From Metridium senile (Eukaryota > Cnidaria > Anthozoa > Actiniaria > Metridiidae), in NCBI GenBank assembly GCA_949775045.1, contig OX459103.1, forward strand, positions 18,901,653 through 18,965,652: a stretch of 64,000 nucleotides of DNA, written 5' to 3'. Below, piece by piece: positions 48,326 to 62,800 of this stretch. The position numbers and the translations under genes are program-made. Every line of letters begins with the position of its first letter. The stretch's first letter is position 1. Below the pieces are notes generated by a model. The model was given only the letters and a program-made list of their open reading frames with translations. It was not told the DNA's origin and searched no databases.

Positions 48326-51300
48326 AAGTTCATCTTCCATCATGTCCTCACCACTTTCCCCGCCTGACTGTCCAGTAAGATTGTGATGGTCATTTAGAGC
48401 CTGCTTGGCCAGGTAGGCTTCTCGCTTGATGATAATCTCTAGGGCTTGTGGGACATCTGGTACCATCATGTCAATCAGACGCATCACAAAGAACACGAAA
48501 TGCTGAAATAGACACAATGGTTATTAGTAATAGATAAAATATGAGAGGCTGATCTGTATGGGATTTACAATGGCGAGTCGATGACTTATAAAACCCAAGC
48601 GTAAGTTCTTTCGCGATGTACTAAAATTGTCAAGATAAAAGTAAATCTGGCAGAGACACTTGGTCTATTAAAACTTAAAGGGTTAGTAATATGTGAGATG
48701 CGATGTTTGAACTAGAACTACAAGGTTTCGTTCATACATACCTCAAAGACAATGACAAAACCGAGTCGTAACGCCAGGAGATGCCAGTAGAACTTGGTGA
48801 AATGACCAGTGGGGTCTCGATACTCTAGATATCTGAAAAAAAAAAAACCAATTACATTAGTATAACTACCATTATCGTTGAAGTTTATGAAAAAGTTCTC
48901 TATAGAGGGTTTCACTGAAGTGTGTTTGTTGTGTGTATTTGTGTTGTAGTGTGTGTTGTATAGTGTATGGTTATATAGTGTGTTTGTTGTGTAGTGTAAT
49001 TAAGTTGTAGTGTGTGTTGTATAGTGTATGTGTTATTTGCAATTACCTGCATGGTTCTCGTGTTGTGTTTGCCGGAGACCAGGCCAGCGAGAAGTTAGTA
49101 AAACCAGACAACGAGTTATCCTCTGATACTCTGTACCGGTAAAGCACCTTGGGAAGGAATGTTGATGTGAAAGCAATCAGGAACGCCTGAAAAACAACAA
49201 CAACAACAACCAGACATGAATACAGTTGTACAGGGAACACGTACTAGAGAACCATTCCAGACATGAGCAAAGTCAAATCGTTTTTACAGGGAAGATGTTT
49301 TGGTTACAAGAACAGCAAGGAAACAATTCTCATAATTAGCATCACCATCACCATCATCGTCACCACCATCATTGTCATCATTATCATTATGGCAATTATC
49401 ATCATCGTCATCATAATCAACATCATCTCACCACCATCATCATCATTATCATCACTAGCAGCACCGCCACAACCATCACAATTATAGCCATCATCATCAT
49501 TACGACAATCATCATCATCACCACATCATTATCGTCATCATTACGACATTCCTTATCATCGTCATCATCATCATCATCACCACCACCATCGTCATTATCA
49601 TCATGACAAACATTATCATCATCATTTCCACCACCACCACCACCACCATCATCGTCATTATCATCATGACAAACATTATCATCATCATTTCCACCACCAC
49701 CACCATCGTCATTATCATCATGACAAACATTATCATCATCATTTCCACCACCACCACCACCACCACCACCACCATCGTCATTATCATCATGTCAAACATT
49801 ATCATCATCATTTCCACCACCACCACCATCGTCATTATCATCATGACAAACATTATCATCATCATTTCCACCACCACCACCACCACCATCATCGTCATTA
49901 TCATCATGACAAACATTATCATCATCATTTCCACCACCACCACCACCACCACCACCACCATCGTCATTATCATCATGTCAAACATTATCATCATCATTTC
50001 CACCACCACCACCACCACCACCACCGTCATTATCATCATGACAAACATTATCATCATCATTTCCACCACCACCACCACCACCATCATCGTCATTATCATC
50101 ATGACAAACATTATGATCATCATTTCCACCACCACCACCATCGTCATTATCATCATGACAAACATTATCATCATCATTTCCACCACCACCACCATCGTCA
50201 TTATCATCATGTCAAACATTATCATCATCATTTCCACCACCACCACCACCACCACCACCATCATCGTCATTATCATCATGACAAACATTATCATCATCAT
50301 TTCCACCACCACCACCACCACCATCATCGTCATTATCATCATGACAAACATTATCATCATCATTTCCACCACCACCACCACCACCACCATCGTCATTATC
50401 ATCATGACAAACATTATGATCATCATTTCCACCACCACCACCATCATCGTCATTATCATCATGACAAACATTATGATCATCATTTCCACCACCACCATCA
50501 TCGTCATTATCATCATGACAAACATTATGATCATCATTTCCACCACCACCACCACCATCGTCATTATCATCATGACAAACATTATCATCATCATTTCCAC
50601 CACCACCACCATCATCGTCATTATCATCATGACAAACATTATGATCATCATTTCCACCACCACCACCACCATCGTCATTATCATCATGACAAACATTATC
50701 ATCATCATTTCCACCACCACCACCACCATCATCGTCATTATCATCATGACAAACATTATCATCATCATTTCCACCACCACCACCACCACCATCATCGTCA
50801 TTATCATCATGACAAACATTATGATCATCATTTCCACCACCACCACCACCACCACCATCATCGTCATTATCATCATGACAAACATTATCATCATCATTTC
50901 CACCACCACCACCACCACCACCATCATCGTCATTATCATCATGACAAACATTATCATCATCATTTCCACCACCACCACCATCATCGTCATTATCATCATG
51001 ACAAACATTATGATCATCATTTCCACCACCACCACCATCATCGTCATTATCATCATGACAAACATTATCATCATCATTTCCACCACCACCACCACCACCA
51101 CCACCACCATCGTCATTATCATCATGTCAAACATTATGATCATCATTTCCACCACCACCATCATCGTCATTATCATCATGACAAACATTATCATCATCAT
51201 TTCCACCACCACCACCACCACCATCATCATCGTCATTATCATCATGACAAACATTATCATCATCATTTCCACCACCACCACCATCATCGTCATTATCATC

Positions 51301-54300
51301 ATGACAAACATTATGATCATCATTTCCACCACCACCACCACCACCACCACCACCACCACCATCATGACAAACATTATCATCATCATTTCCACCACCACCA
51401 CCATCGTCATTATCATCATGACAAACATTATCATCATCATTTCCACCACCACCACCACCACCATCATCGTCATTATCATCATGACAAACATTATCATCAT
51501 CATTTCCACCACCACCACCATCGTCATTATCATCATGTCAAACATTATGATCATCATTTCCACCACCACCACCACCACCATCATCGTCATTATCATCATG
51601 ACAAACATTATGATCATCATTTCCACCACCACCACCACCATCATCACCACCATCGTCATTATCATCATGTCAAACATTATCATCATCATTTCCACCACCA
51701 CCACCACCACCATCATCGTCATTATCATCATGACAAACATTATCATCATCATTTCCACCACCACCACCACCATCGTCATTATCATCATGACAAACATTAT
51801 GATCATCATTTCCACCACCACCACCACCATCATCGTCATTATCATCATGACAAACATTATGATCATCATTTCCACCACCACCACCACCACCATCATCGTC
51901 ATTATCATCATGACAAACATTATCATCATCATTTCCACCACCACCACCACCATCGTCATTATCATCATGACAAACATTATGATCATCATTTCCACCACCA
52001 CCATCATCGTCATTATCATCATGACAAACATTATCATCATCATTTCCACCACCACCATCATCGTCATTATCATCATGACAAACATTATCATCATCATTTC
52101 CACCACCACCACCATCATCGTCATTATCATCATGACAAACATTATGATCATCATTTCCACCACCACCACCACCATCGTCATTATCATCATGACAAACATT
52201 ATCATCATCATTTCCACCACCACCACCACCACCATCATCGTCATTATCATCATGACAAACATTATGATCATCATTTCCACCACCACCATCATCGTCATTA
52301 TCATCATGACAAACATTATGATCATCATTTCCACCACCACCACCATCGTCATTATCATCATGACAAACATTATCATCATTTCCACCACCACCACCACCAC
52401 CACCACCACCACCACCATCGTCATTATCATCATGTCAAACATTATGATCATCATTTCCACCACCACCATCATCGTCATTATCATCATGACAAACATTATC
52501 ATCATCATTTCCACCACCACCACCATCATCGTCATTATCATCATGACAAACATTATGATCATCATTTCCACCACCACCACCACCATCGTCATTATCATCA
52601 TGACAAACATTATCATCATCATTTCCACCACCACCACCACCACCACCATCATCGTCATTATCATCATGACAAACATTATGATCATCATTTCCACCACCAC
52701 CATCATCGTCATTATCATCATGACAAACATTATGATCATCATTTCCACCACCACCATCATCGTCATTATCATCATGACAAACATTATCATCATCATTTCC
52801 ACCACCACCACCACCACCACCACCACCACCACCACCACCATCGTCATTATCATCATGTCAAACATTATGATCATCATTTCCACCACCACCATCATCGTCA
52901 TTATCATCATGACAAACATTATCATCATCATTTCCACCACCACCATCATCGTCATTATCATCATGACAAACATTATCATCATCATTTCCACCACCACCAC
53001 CACCACCATCGTCATTATCATCATGACAAACATTATGATCATCATTTCCACCACCACCACCACCATCGTCATTATCATCATGACAAACATTATCATCATC
53101 ATTTCCACCACCACCACCATCATCGTCATTATCATCATGACAAACATTATGATCATCATTTCCACCACCACCACCACCACCACCATCGTCATTATCATCA
53201 TGACAAACATTATCATCATCATTTCCACCACCACCACCACCACCACCACCACCACCATCGTCATTATCATCATGTCAAACATTATGATCATCATTTCCAC
53301 CACCACCATCATCGTCATTATCATCATGACAAACATTATCATCATCATTTCCACCACCACCACCACCACCACCACCACCATCGTCATTATCATCATGACA
53401 AACATTATGATCATCATTTCCACCACCACCACCATCATCGTCATTATCATCATGACAAACATTATGATCATCATTTCCACCACCACCACCACCATCGTCA
53501 TTATCATCATGACAAACATTATCATCATCATTTCCACCAGCACCACCATCATCGTCATTATCATCATGACAAACATTATGATCATCATTTCCACCACCAC
53601 CACCACCATCGTCATTATCATCATGACAAACATTATGATCATCATTTCCACCACCACCATCATCGTCATTATCATCATGACAAACATTATCATCATCATT
53701 TCCACCACCACCACCATCATCGTCATTATCATCATGACAAACATTATCATCATCATTTCCACCACCACCACCACCACCATCATCGTCATTATCATCATGA
53801 CAAACATTATCATCATCATTTCCACCACCACCACCATCACCACCATCATCGTCATTATCATCATGACAAACATTATCATCATCATTTCCACCACCACCAC
53901 CATCATCGTCATTATCATCATGACAAACATTATGATCATCATTTCCACCACCACCACCATCATCGTCATTATCATCATGACAAACATTATCATCATCATT
54001 TCCACCACCACCACCATCGTCATTATCATCATGACAAACATTATGATCATCATTTCCACCACCACCATCATCGTCATTATCATCATGACAAACATTATCA
54101 TCATCATTTCCACCACCACCACCATCGTCATTATCATCATGACAAACATCGCAGTGTCGTCGTTAACCACAAGAAAGGACGATCCAGCTCTATCAAGTAA
54201 GATTTCTTCAGTAAATAACTCTTTAGAACAGTACTGCAAATCGAATGATATCGATTTTATCAATAATAAAAGCGTTGATAGTACTTGTATAAATAGAGGG

Positions 54301-57300
54301 GGTCTTCACCTAAATAGGCAAGGAACTGTTAACCTAGCTGCCAATTTTAGAAACTATTTACATAATCTGGTATGAAAAGCTAAGGTTAGTGTTGTCGATA
54401 ACTTGAATAAACCGCAAAATAAGCCAACATATCCTTTAAGTCAAAGTAAAGGTCTTAAGATTGCCCTACTAAATATAAACAGTCTAAAAAAGCATATCGA
54501 TGAGCTGCGTATTGCAGCCCCTGACTTGGCTTTAGATATTTTGGCTATTAATGAAACTAAATTGGACAAAACATACAGTGATGGTCAATTAATGATTGAG
54601 GGTTATAATTTAATACGACGAGATAGGGACAGTCGTGGTGGTGGAGTTTGTTTTTATGTCAGAGACTCCATCAACTTCGCTAGAAAAAGTGAGCTTGAAG
54701 ATGATAATCTTGAGCTGCTTGCTCTAGAAATTAAAAATCCTAACTCTCTACCTTTTCTTGTCTTAACTTGGTATCGACCTCCAAATTTTGATCTTCAATA
54801 CTTTGATAATTTTCGAAATTTACTTCAAAATATTGATAATAAATACGATGAAATTTTTATTCTAGGTGATTTGAATTGTAATTTGCTTGCAAATCCCTTA
54901 GGGTCTCATACTTCATGCCTTAAGGATTTGCTTGACGAATTTCAAATGGAACAAATCATTAAAGAACCCACAAGGGTGACTGAAAACCACTCATCCTTAA
55001 TTGACCATATCATAACAAACGCAAAGCACAAGATCATCAAATCCGGAGTTTATCCGATGTCAATAAGTGATCACAATCTTGTGTATTTAATAAGAAAACA
55101 AGGAATCCCAAGGGGTAATCCAAGAATAATTGAAACGAGAAATTTCAAAAGATTTAACCAAAAAAAATTCATTAACGAAATTGCTGCCGCTCAGTGGCCC
55201 GATACAACTGGGCTAAATGACGTTAATGAATTCTGGGTAACTTGGAAGAACGCCTTTGTCAATATTGTTGATAAACATGCTCCTCGAATAAGACTCAAAA
55301 TTAGAAACAAGCCGTCACCTTGGATCACCCCTGAGATTAAAAGTAAAATGCATGAAAGAGACTTTTTGAAAAAAAAAGCATCGCAGACTAATCTCGCCCA
55401 GGATTGGTCAAAGTATAAGAAATGTAAAAACAGTACAAATAAGCAAGTAGCTAAAACTAAAAAGAAATATTATCGAGACCAAATAGCAAAGTTTTCTGAT
55501 AATTCTAGAAAGACTTGGAAAACTTTGAATGACATAAGAGGGAAAAAATCTAAAAGCACTGAGATTCGGGAAATCAAAGAATCCCCGTCCGTCGCTAAAT
55601 TGACGACTGACTCAAATCAGATTGCCGAAGTCTTAAATATACACTTTTCTGAAATAGCTTCAAAGCTTGCCTCCAAAATTGACAACAATGTTAACATGTC
55701 TATTAATACGGATCCTCTTTGTTTTATTAGGCCCGTTAACTCAGTTTTCACTTTTGTTATGATAAACCCTGAAAGAGTCTTCAAACTTCTACAGACTCTC
55801 GATGTCTCGAAAGCTATTGGTCTTGATGGTATTCCAAATAATTTGTTAAAAATTGCCGCGCCATACATATACCGATCGCTGACAAATCTTTTTAATCTAT
55901 CTTTAAAAACAAACACTTTTCCATGTGAGTTTAAAATTGCCAAGGTCTGTCCTATATTCAAATCTGGAGACCGTGATGATGCGAATAACTACAGACCGAT
56001 TTCCATCACTCCTACGATTGCTCGCATTTTTGAAAAAGTAATTTTCGAACAGCTTACCGAATATCTAAATCATAACAACTTAATAGACGCTCACCAGTCA
56101 GGCTTCAGATCCATTCACTCAACCTTAACAGCACTTTTAGATCTGACTAATGACTGGAGTTTCAATATTGACAGAAAAATGATCAACGGCGCCGTATTTC
56201 TTGACCTTCAAAAAGCTTTCGACACCGTTGATCATAACGTTCTGCTCATGAAGCTCAAACGCTATGGGTTCGACCCCGACTCAACTAAATGGTTCTCATC
56301 TTTTTTAACAAATAGGCAACAGCGGTGCGCAGCTAATGGAACTCTGTCTACGACACGTTCTCTGACACATGGAGTACCCCAAGGTGCAATTTTAGGATCC
56401 GTATTATTTCTTATTTATATCAACGATCTACCCAATTGCCCTGACTACAGTACTCCCAGACTATATGCCGATGACACGACATTGACCTTCTCTGACTGCG
56501 ACACCCCTGCTCTTAAAAATCAGATGAAAAGCGACCTTGATCAGGTAGCACTATGGCTGCGTGCCAATAAACTTACCCTTAACGTTCTCAAATCAGAATT
56601 CATGCTAATTGGGTCAAGGCAAAGGCTATCTACTAATGACACAGTTAGCATGAATCTGGCCATTGATGGAGTTCCGTTAAAACGGTGCAACGAAACAAAA
56701 TGCCTCGGTGTTATAATTGATGAACACCTAAATTGGAAAAGCCAAATAGAGAGCATTATAAAAAAAGTTACTATTGGCTTATGTACGTTAAAAAGCATCA
56801 AGTCATTAATCAACCGTGATAACATGATCAAAGTCTACAAGGCAACTATTGAGCCTTACTTTGATTATTGTAGTCTAGTGTGGGATGGCATCGATGCGAC
56901 GTTAACGAATAAGCTGCAGATTTTACATAATCGGGCAGCACGAATAATCACTGGTTCTCCTTACCTCACGGTAAGGACCAATGATATGTTCAAGCAACTA
57001 AACTGGAAGAAACTATATCAAAGGAGATTAAAACAAAAGGCAATCATGATGTTTAAGGTTGTCAATGGGCTAGCGCCCCCATATCTCATTGATATGTTTT
57101 CGAAAAAACAATCATCTAAGACATACGGATTGCGAGGATCTATTAAAGACCTCCAATTACCTAAAGTCAGAACTGATTATTACAAAACCAGTTTTGCTTT
57201 CACTGGAGCAAAGTTATGGAATTCGCTTCCAAACAGAATAAAAGAGCAAGAAACTTTAAAATCCTTTAACAAGGAACTTGAAAAGTATGATTTTCAATAG

Positions 57301-59647
57301 TAGATCGACAACACTAACGCTAGCAAATTTACCACATATCTATTCAATAATCATTAGCATAGTTAATAATGTTTTTACGAAGTTTTTTAATCATATTGTT
57401 ATATTTATATATTACGGCCTCTAGGGAGACCAGCTTTTCAAATTTTTGTAAAGTTGAATTGAGTAACCGTATTTAAATAAAGTTTGTTATTATTATTATT
57501 TATTATTATTATTATTATCATCATCATTTCCACCACCACCACCACCACCACCACCACCATCGTCATTATCATCATGTCAAACATTATGATCATCATTTCC
57601 ACCACCACCATCATCGTCATTATCATCATGACAAACATTATCATCATCATTTCCACCACCACCACCACCACCATCGTCATTATCATCATGACAAACATTA
57701 TGATCATCATTTCCACCACCACCACCACCACCACCACCACCATCGTCATTATCATCATGACAAACATTATGATCATCATTTCCACCACCACCACCACCAC
57801 CACCATCGTCATTATCATCATGACAAACATTATGATCATCATTTCCACCACCACCACCACCATCGTCATTATCATCATGACAAACATTATCATCATCATT
57901 TCCACCACCACCACCACCACCACCATCGTCATTATCATCATGACAAACATTATGATCATCATTTCCACCACCACCATCATCGTCATTATCATCATGACAA
58001 ACATTATCATCATCATTTCCACCACCACCACCACCACCATCATCGTCATTATCATCATGACAAACATTATGATCATCATTTCCACCACCACCATCATCGT
58101 CATTATCATCATGACAAACATTATCATCATCATTTCCACCACCACCATCTGCTACGGTAGTAGCAATACTTACATTGCTAATTACAGCGACTTTGGCTAC
58201 AGTATCTAATATATCAAACCATATCCCAAGATCCTGTGCGCGGTCAGCGATAGGTCGACGAACTTCGCAAACGAACTTGTCAGAATCGATACGAATCTCA
58301 AAGATATTATTTGCCAGAGCAAAGAACGGAGCCAATGGGAAGGCAGCCACGAAGATGGTGATGAAACCGAACTGTAGAACTGGAAAGAGAATGGAGAGCG
58401 TTATGTACGTCGAGAAAAACGCTACTTACATCGATTGAGGCGATTGCACGAGCGCAAGGAACAGTGTGTCTGTGATATTGCTTATTTACGAACAGGAGAG
58501 GAGTGTTAAGGACGGGGCCTACTATTGCCACTGCGCAGGCTACTGCGCATCTACATAGTTTCCATTTTAACGCGCTATCTTACCTCAAAAGATGACAAAA
58601 TACAAATAAAAAACCATCTAACGATGGTAGACGGGACAGTAGCGGTTTTTATAAAAACAGTCCCACAATGCACTTATGATAACGAATTTCTTTACTTAGT
58701 AGGGAGAGGACCGGAAAGAAATTGTCTTATGATGATCTTCGGCGGCAAAGTTTACCACGCGATAACTTTTTAAAACGCCCGGTAACCCCAATTTTTTTAT
58801 AACTGCAATTATTAAGAACATGTTAAACAATGGTTTTGATGTAAAATTTCGAAAAAGCAACTGATTTTTGAATGGAAAATAGACAAAAATTCGAATTTTC
58901 TGAACCTCGTAAAATATAAGTCGCGATGCTAAAAAAATCATATTTCACTACTAACATTTGAAAATACATTACAAAATGTATATTCCTATTAGAAAATAAC
59001 TTGTTAATTGTTTACCGCTATCAAAGAGATGTTTCAATGAAAATACTTTGAAAAAAAAAAATTATTTGTCGATGCCGGTAAAATCGTGACATCAGCCATA
59101 TTTAAGACTCATTATTTCTCTTAACTGCCCGGTGACCCCACCTTTTTTAGACAGATTTGTAGAACCTTCTGAAGGGTTAAAACAACTCACATAGTTATTT
59201 GAAGAATACATTACTTTTTAATTAGTAGGCCCCGTCCTTAAGAGAATCACGACGCGAAACGGACACTTCTTGAGTGTTCTGACAATCCCCAAGTGCTTTA
59301 GCACGGGAAGCAAGTGTTTTATAAAACACAAATTGATCAACATGTAAACGCACGCGCCTCAAACGAGATTTCAAATATAGTTATTCTAGAGTTAGTTATA
59401 GTCCTTACTTACCCATTTCAAGGTATTCTTGGAAGAGTCCCTCGTTCTCTACCAGTTCGTAGTCTTGTTCCCAGCGTGGTTTGATCTCTCCTTTGGTTGT
59501 TCCTCGCTTTCGTCTCTTCATGTACGCCTTGATCATTCTAACACACAACCAAACAACTCATTAGTGACGATGTTACATGATTATAAATTAATAATGATAA
59601 AAATAATATGATGATAATGATGATGATGACGATGATGATGATGATAT

Positions 59648-59678
<31 letters not shown>

Positions 59679-59685
59679 GATAATA

Positions 59686-59720
<35 letters not shown>

Positions 59721-59724
59721 AATA

Positions 59725-59759
<35 letters not shown>

Positions 59760-59799
59760 AATAATGATGATGATGATGATGATGATAATGATGATGATA

Positions 59800-59849
<50 letters not shown>

Positions 59850-62800
59850 AATGATGATGATAATGATGATGATGATTATGATGATGATGATGACAACGAG
59901 GGCGATGATGCTGATTAAGGATATTAGATGTTGTACAATAATATCTTACGGTATAGCTATCTCCTGTACGTTGTTGATCATCTGTTTGCCGACCATGATG
60001 ATGACGAGCTGTTGTGCAAGTTCCATCAGACAACCACCAGGGCTACACTCTTCTTGACGAAGACCAAACAGACGTCTGTAGTGGCCTGGGTATCCTACAA
60101 GCCTGTATAACAATATAGAACATTAGACTATAGACACGACACGACACGACACGACACGACACGACAAGACAAGACAAGACACGAAACGACACACAACGAC
60201 ATGACACGACAAGAAACGACACGACAAGATACGACACGACACGCCCACGACATGACACGACACACAACGACATCACATGACATGACACACAACGACACAC
60301 GACGATACGGCACGACACACGACACGAAGCGTGAATGTTTGTAATGACACTGCATTAGTGGCACGACGTGAGACGAAGAATAACAAGCACATCCTTACTT
60401 GATAACATAACCCACCCTAGAAAAAAAAAACATTACTTACTTTCCCTTGAAGAAAGCGATGTAGAAGATCGACGAGTAGAAGTTGACGAACTGGAAGACA
60501 AATACTTTGAATGTCAAGGCGTCTTCGTATTCTGTCTGGGTCCGATGCATCTCTGTGAATACAAAAAACAACCATCAGTTCACAAGATTACGACTAAAGG
60601 CGCTGTTAAGCTATGCACTTTAAAATTGAGGCTATCCTTGTCCAAATACGCCTTTTGGTCAAATAGTGCTAGATAACGTAAAGCTGGTGTATTAGAGGAC
60701 CTAAAACAGCTACTACTTTTACGCGAAACCTCTGAGGAAACAAGCGGAAGTTTGATCGAATGAGGAAGGGCTGATTCTCATGCGGCCTCAATTTCACTCC
60801 AACTTCAACGCGTTTCCTCGGAGTTTTCGCGTAGAAGTAGGGACTGTTTTGCTGTCTCCTTATTGTCTTTTACTTGTAGTTGACTAATATCCCATGTATT
60901 CATTTCCTTCTATTTATTTATTTTTTATTGATTGATTTATTTATTTATCTCCTTCAACGTTTACAAAATTATATAAATAAATGTAATTTATAAATAACAA
61001 AGACTAACACGCATCTATTTCCTTCTAGGCTTGTATGATCTATGATCTTCCTCATTTGATGTACATACACATAACAATACTATCAACTAAGAATACACTT
61101 ACCCCAGTGAGTTAAAGCCAAAGCGACTCGCTCGTAAACCTAAACACAATGCATATTAGTTAAAAGGCCTTTCTATATTTTTATAGGTATACATCCACGA
61201 ATAATAATAAACTTTATTTCTATAGAAGCTTATCCTGTGCTCAAGGCGCAATCGAGGTGCTTACAATTACTACTCTCGTCAAGAACATGGAGGTTTTTGT
61301 TGATATATTTTGGGCATACATCCAAACACGAATAATCGAGGTGCTTACAATTATTATTCTTGTCAAGAACATGGAAGTTATTGTTGAGATATTATGGGCA
61401 TACATCCAAACACGAATAATCGAGGTGCTTACAATCATTATTCTTGCCAAGAACATGGAGGTTATTGTTGAGATATTATGGGCATACATCCAAACACGAA
61501 TAATCGAGGTGCTTACAATCATTATTCTTGTCAAGAACATGGAGGTTATTGTTGAGATATTATGGGCATACATCCAAACACGAATAATCGAGGTGCTTAC
61601 AATCATTATTCTTGTCAAGAACATGGAAGTTATTGTTGAGATATTATGGGCATACATCCAAACACGAATAATCGAGGTGCTTACAATCATTATTCTCGTC
61701 AAGAACATGGAGGTTATTGTTGAGATATTATAGGCATACATCCAAACACGAATAATCGAGGTGCTTACAATCATTATTCTTGTCAAGAACATGGAGGTTA
61801 TTGTTGAGATATTATGGGCATACATCCAAACACGAATAATCGAGGTGCTTACAATCATTATTCTTGTCAAGAACATGGAGGTTATTGTTGAGATATTATG
61901 GGCATACATCCAAACACGAATAATCGAGGTGCTTACAATCATTATTCTCGTCAAGAACATGGAGGTTATTGTTGAGATATTATGGGCATACATCCAAACA
62001 CGAATAATCGAGGTGCTTACAATCATTATTCTCGTCAAGAACATGGAGGTTATTGTTGAGATATTATGGGCATACATCCAAACACGAATAATCGAGGTGC
62101 TTACAATTGCTTCTCTAGTTAAGAATATGTAGGTTATTGTTGAGATATCCAATTTACAACAAGTTACTCACCCTACTTAGTATCATGATGATAGTCAAGT
62201 TAACGAAGGCACCCGATGCATTAGCAATCTGCAGGGCGTACTTCCTTGTAGAAGGGTTACGAGCCAGCGGTCTATAGACCAGCAGTTTGTAGACAATAAC
62301 ACCAACCATAAACACCAACACTAGCGAAACCTAGCAACAGGACACACTGTTATTATCATGATGGTGATGGTAATACACCTAATCGGCTATCGCGTTGCTA
62401 TGCAGGTTTCCACCAAATTCAAAACCTCTGGGAATATAAACTACTGTGATATCGAAATACAAAAGACAAAGAATCTTATTCCCAAAAGATTTGAATTGTG
62501 TGGAAACGTACATAGCAACGCATTAGCCGATTTTGTCTATGATGATGATGGTAATGATGATGATGATGGTAATGATGATGACGATGATAGTGATGGCAAT
62601 GGTGATAATTATGATAATGATAACGATGATGTAGGTAACGATGGTGATAACAATGATGATGATAACGATGAAGTGATATGATAACTGATGATGACGTTGA
62701 TAGTGATGGCAATGGTGATAATAATGATGATGATAACAATGTTTACCATGGTGATGACAATCGCGATACCCGAGAATAAACGTGGTTTACGTTTCTCGTC

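Larger units (their letters stand above)
54150..57517 (+). mobile_element. CR1/L2-type LINE, 3.4 kb, 5'-truncated in ORF1, ORF2 open
   Basis: It starts abruptly after GACAAACAT of a minisatellite unit and ends with AATAAAGTTTG plus a (TTA)n tail, after which the unit resumes at TATCATCATCATTTCC. Joining the flanks recreates a normal unit, so there is no target-site duplication or only one hidden in the repeat. It contains the end of ORF1 and a complete-looking ORF2. It lies antisense to the anoctamin gene, in its largest intron. Confidence 0.92.

Noticed and set aside
49518..54375. Open frames of more than 1580 codons on both strands
   Set aside because: They are produced by a period-three minisatellite and contain only a few residue types; the array lies inside an anoctamin intron. 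Only the last 75 residues on the plus strand are real LINE ORF1.
58525..58773. A possible small gene of 82 residues in the anoctamin intron
   Set aside because: It lies wholly within the TTAA-flanked non-autonomous element, with no domain or splice support.
60043..60364. Cys/Val/Ser-rich frames
   Set aside because: They are translations of the ACACG pentanucleotide array.
61241..62152. A 303-residue protein with 28-residue repeats
   Set aside because: The 84-bp minisatellite is divisible by three and open on both strands. It lies in an anoctamin intron and shows no start context or domain.
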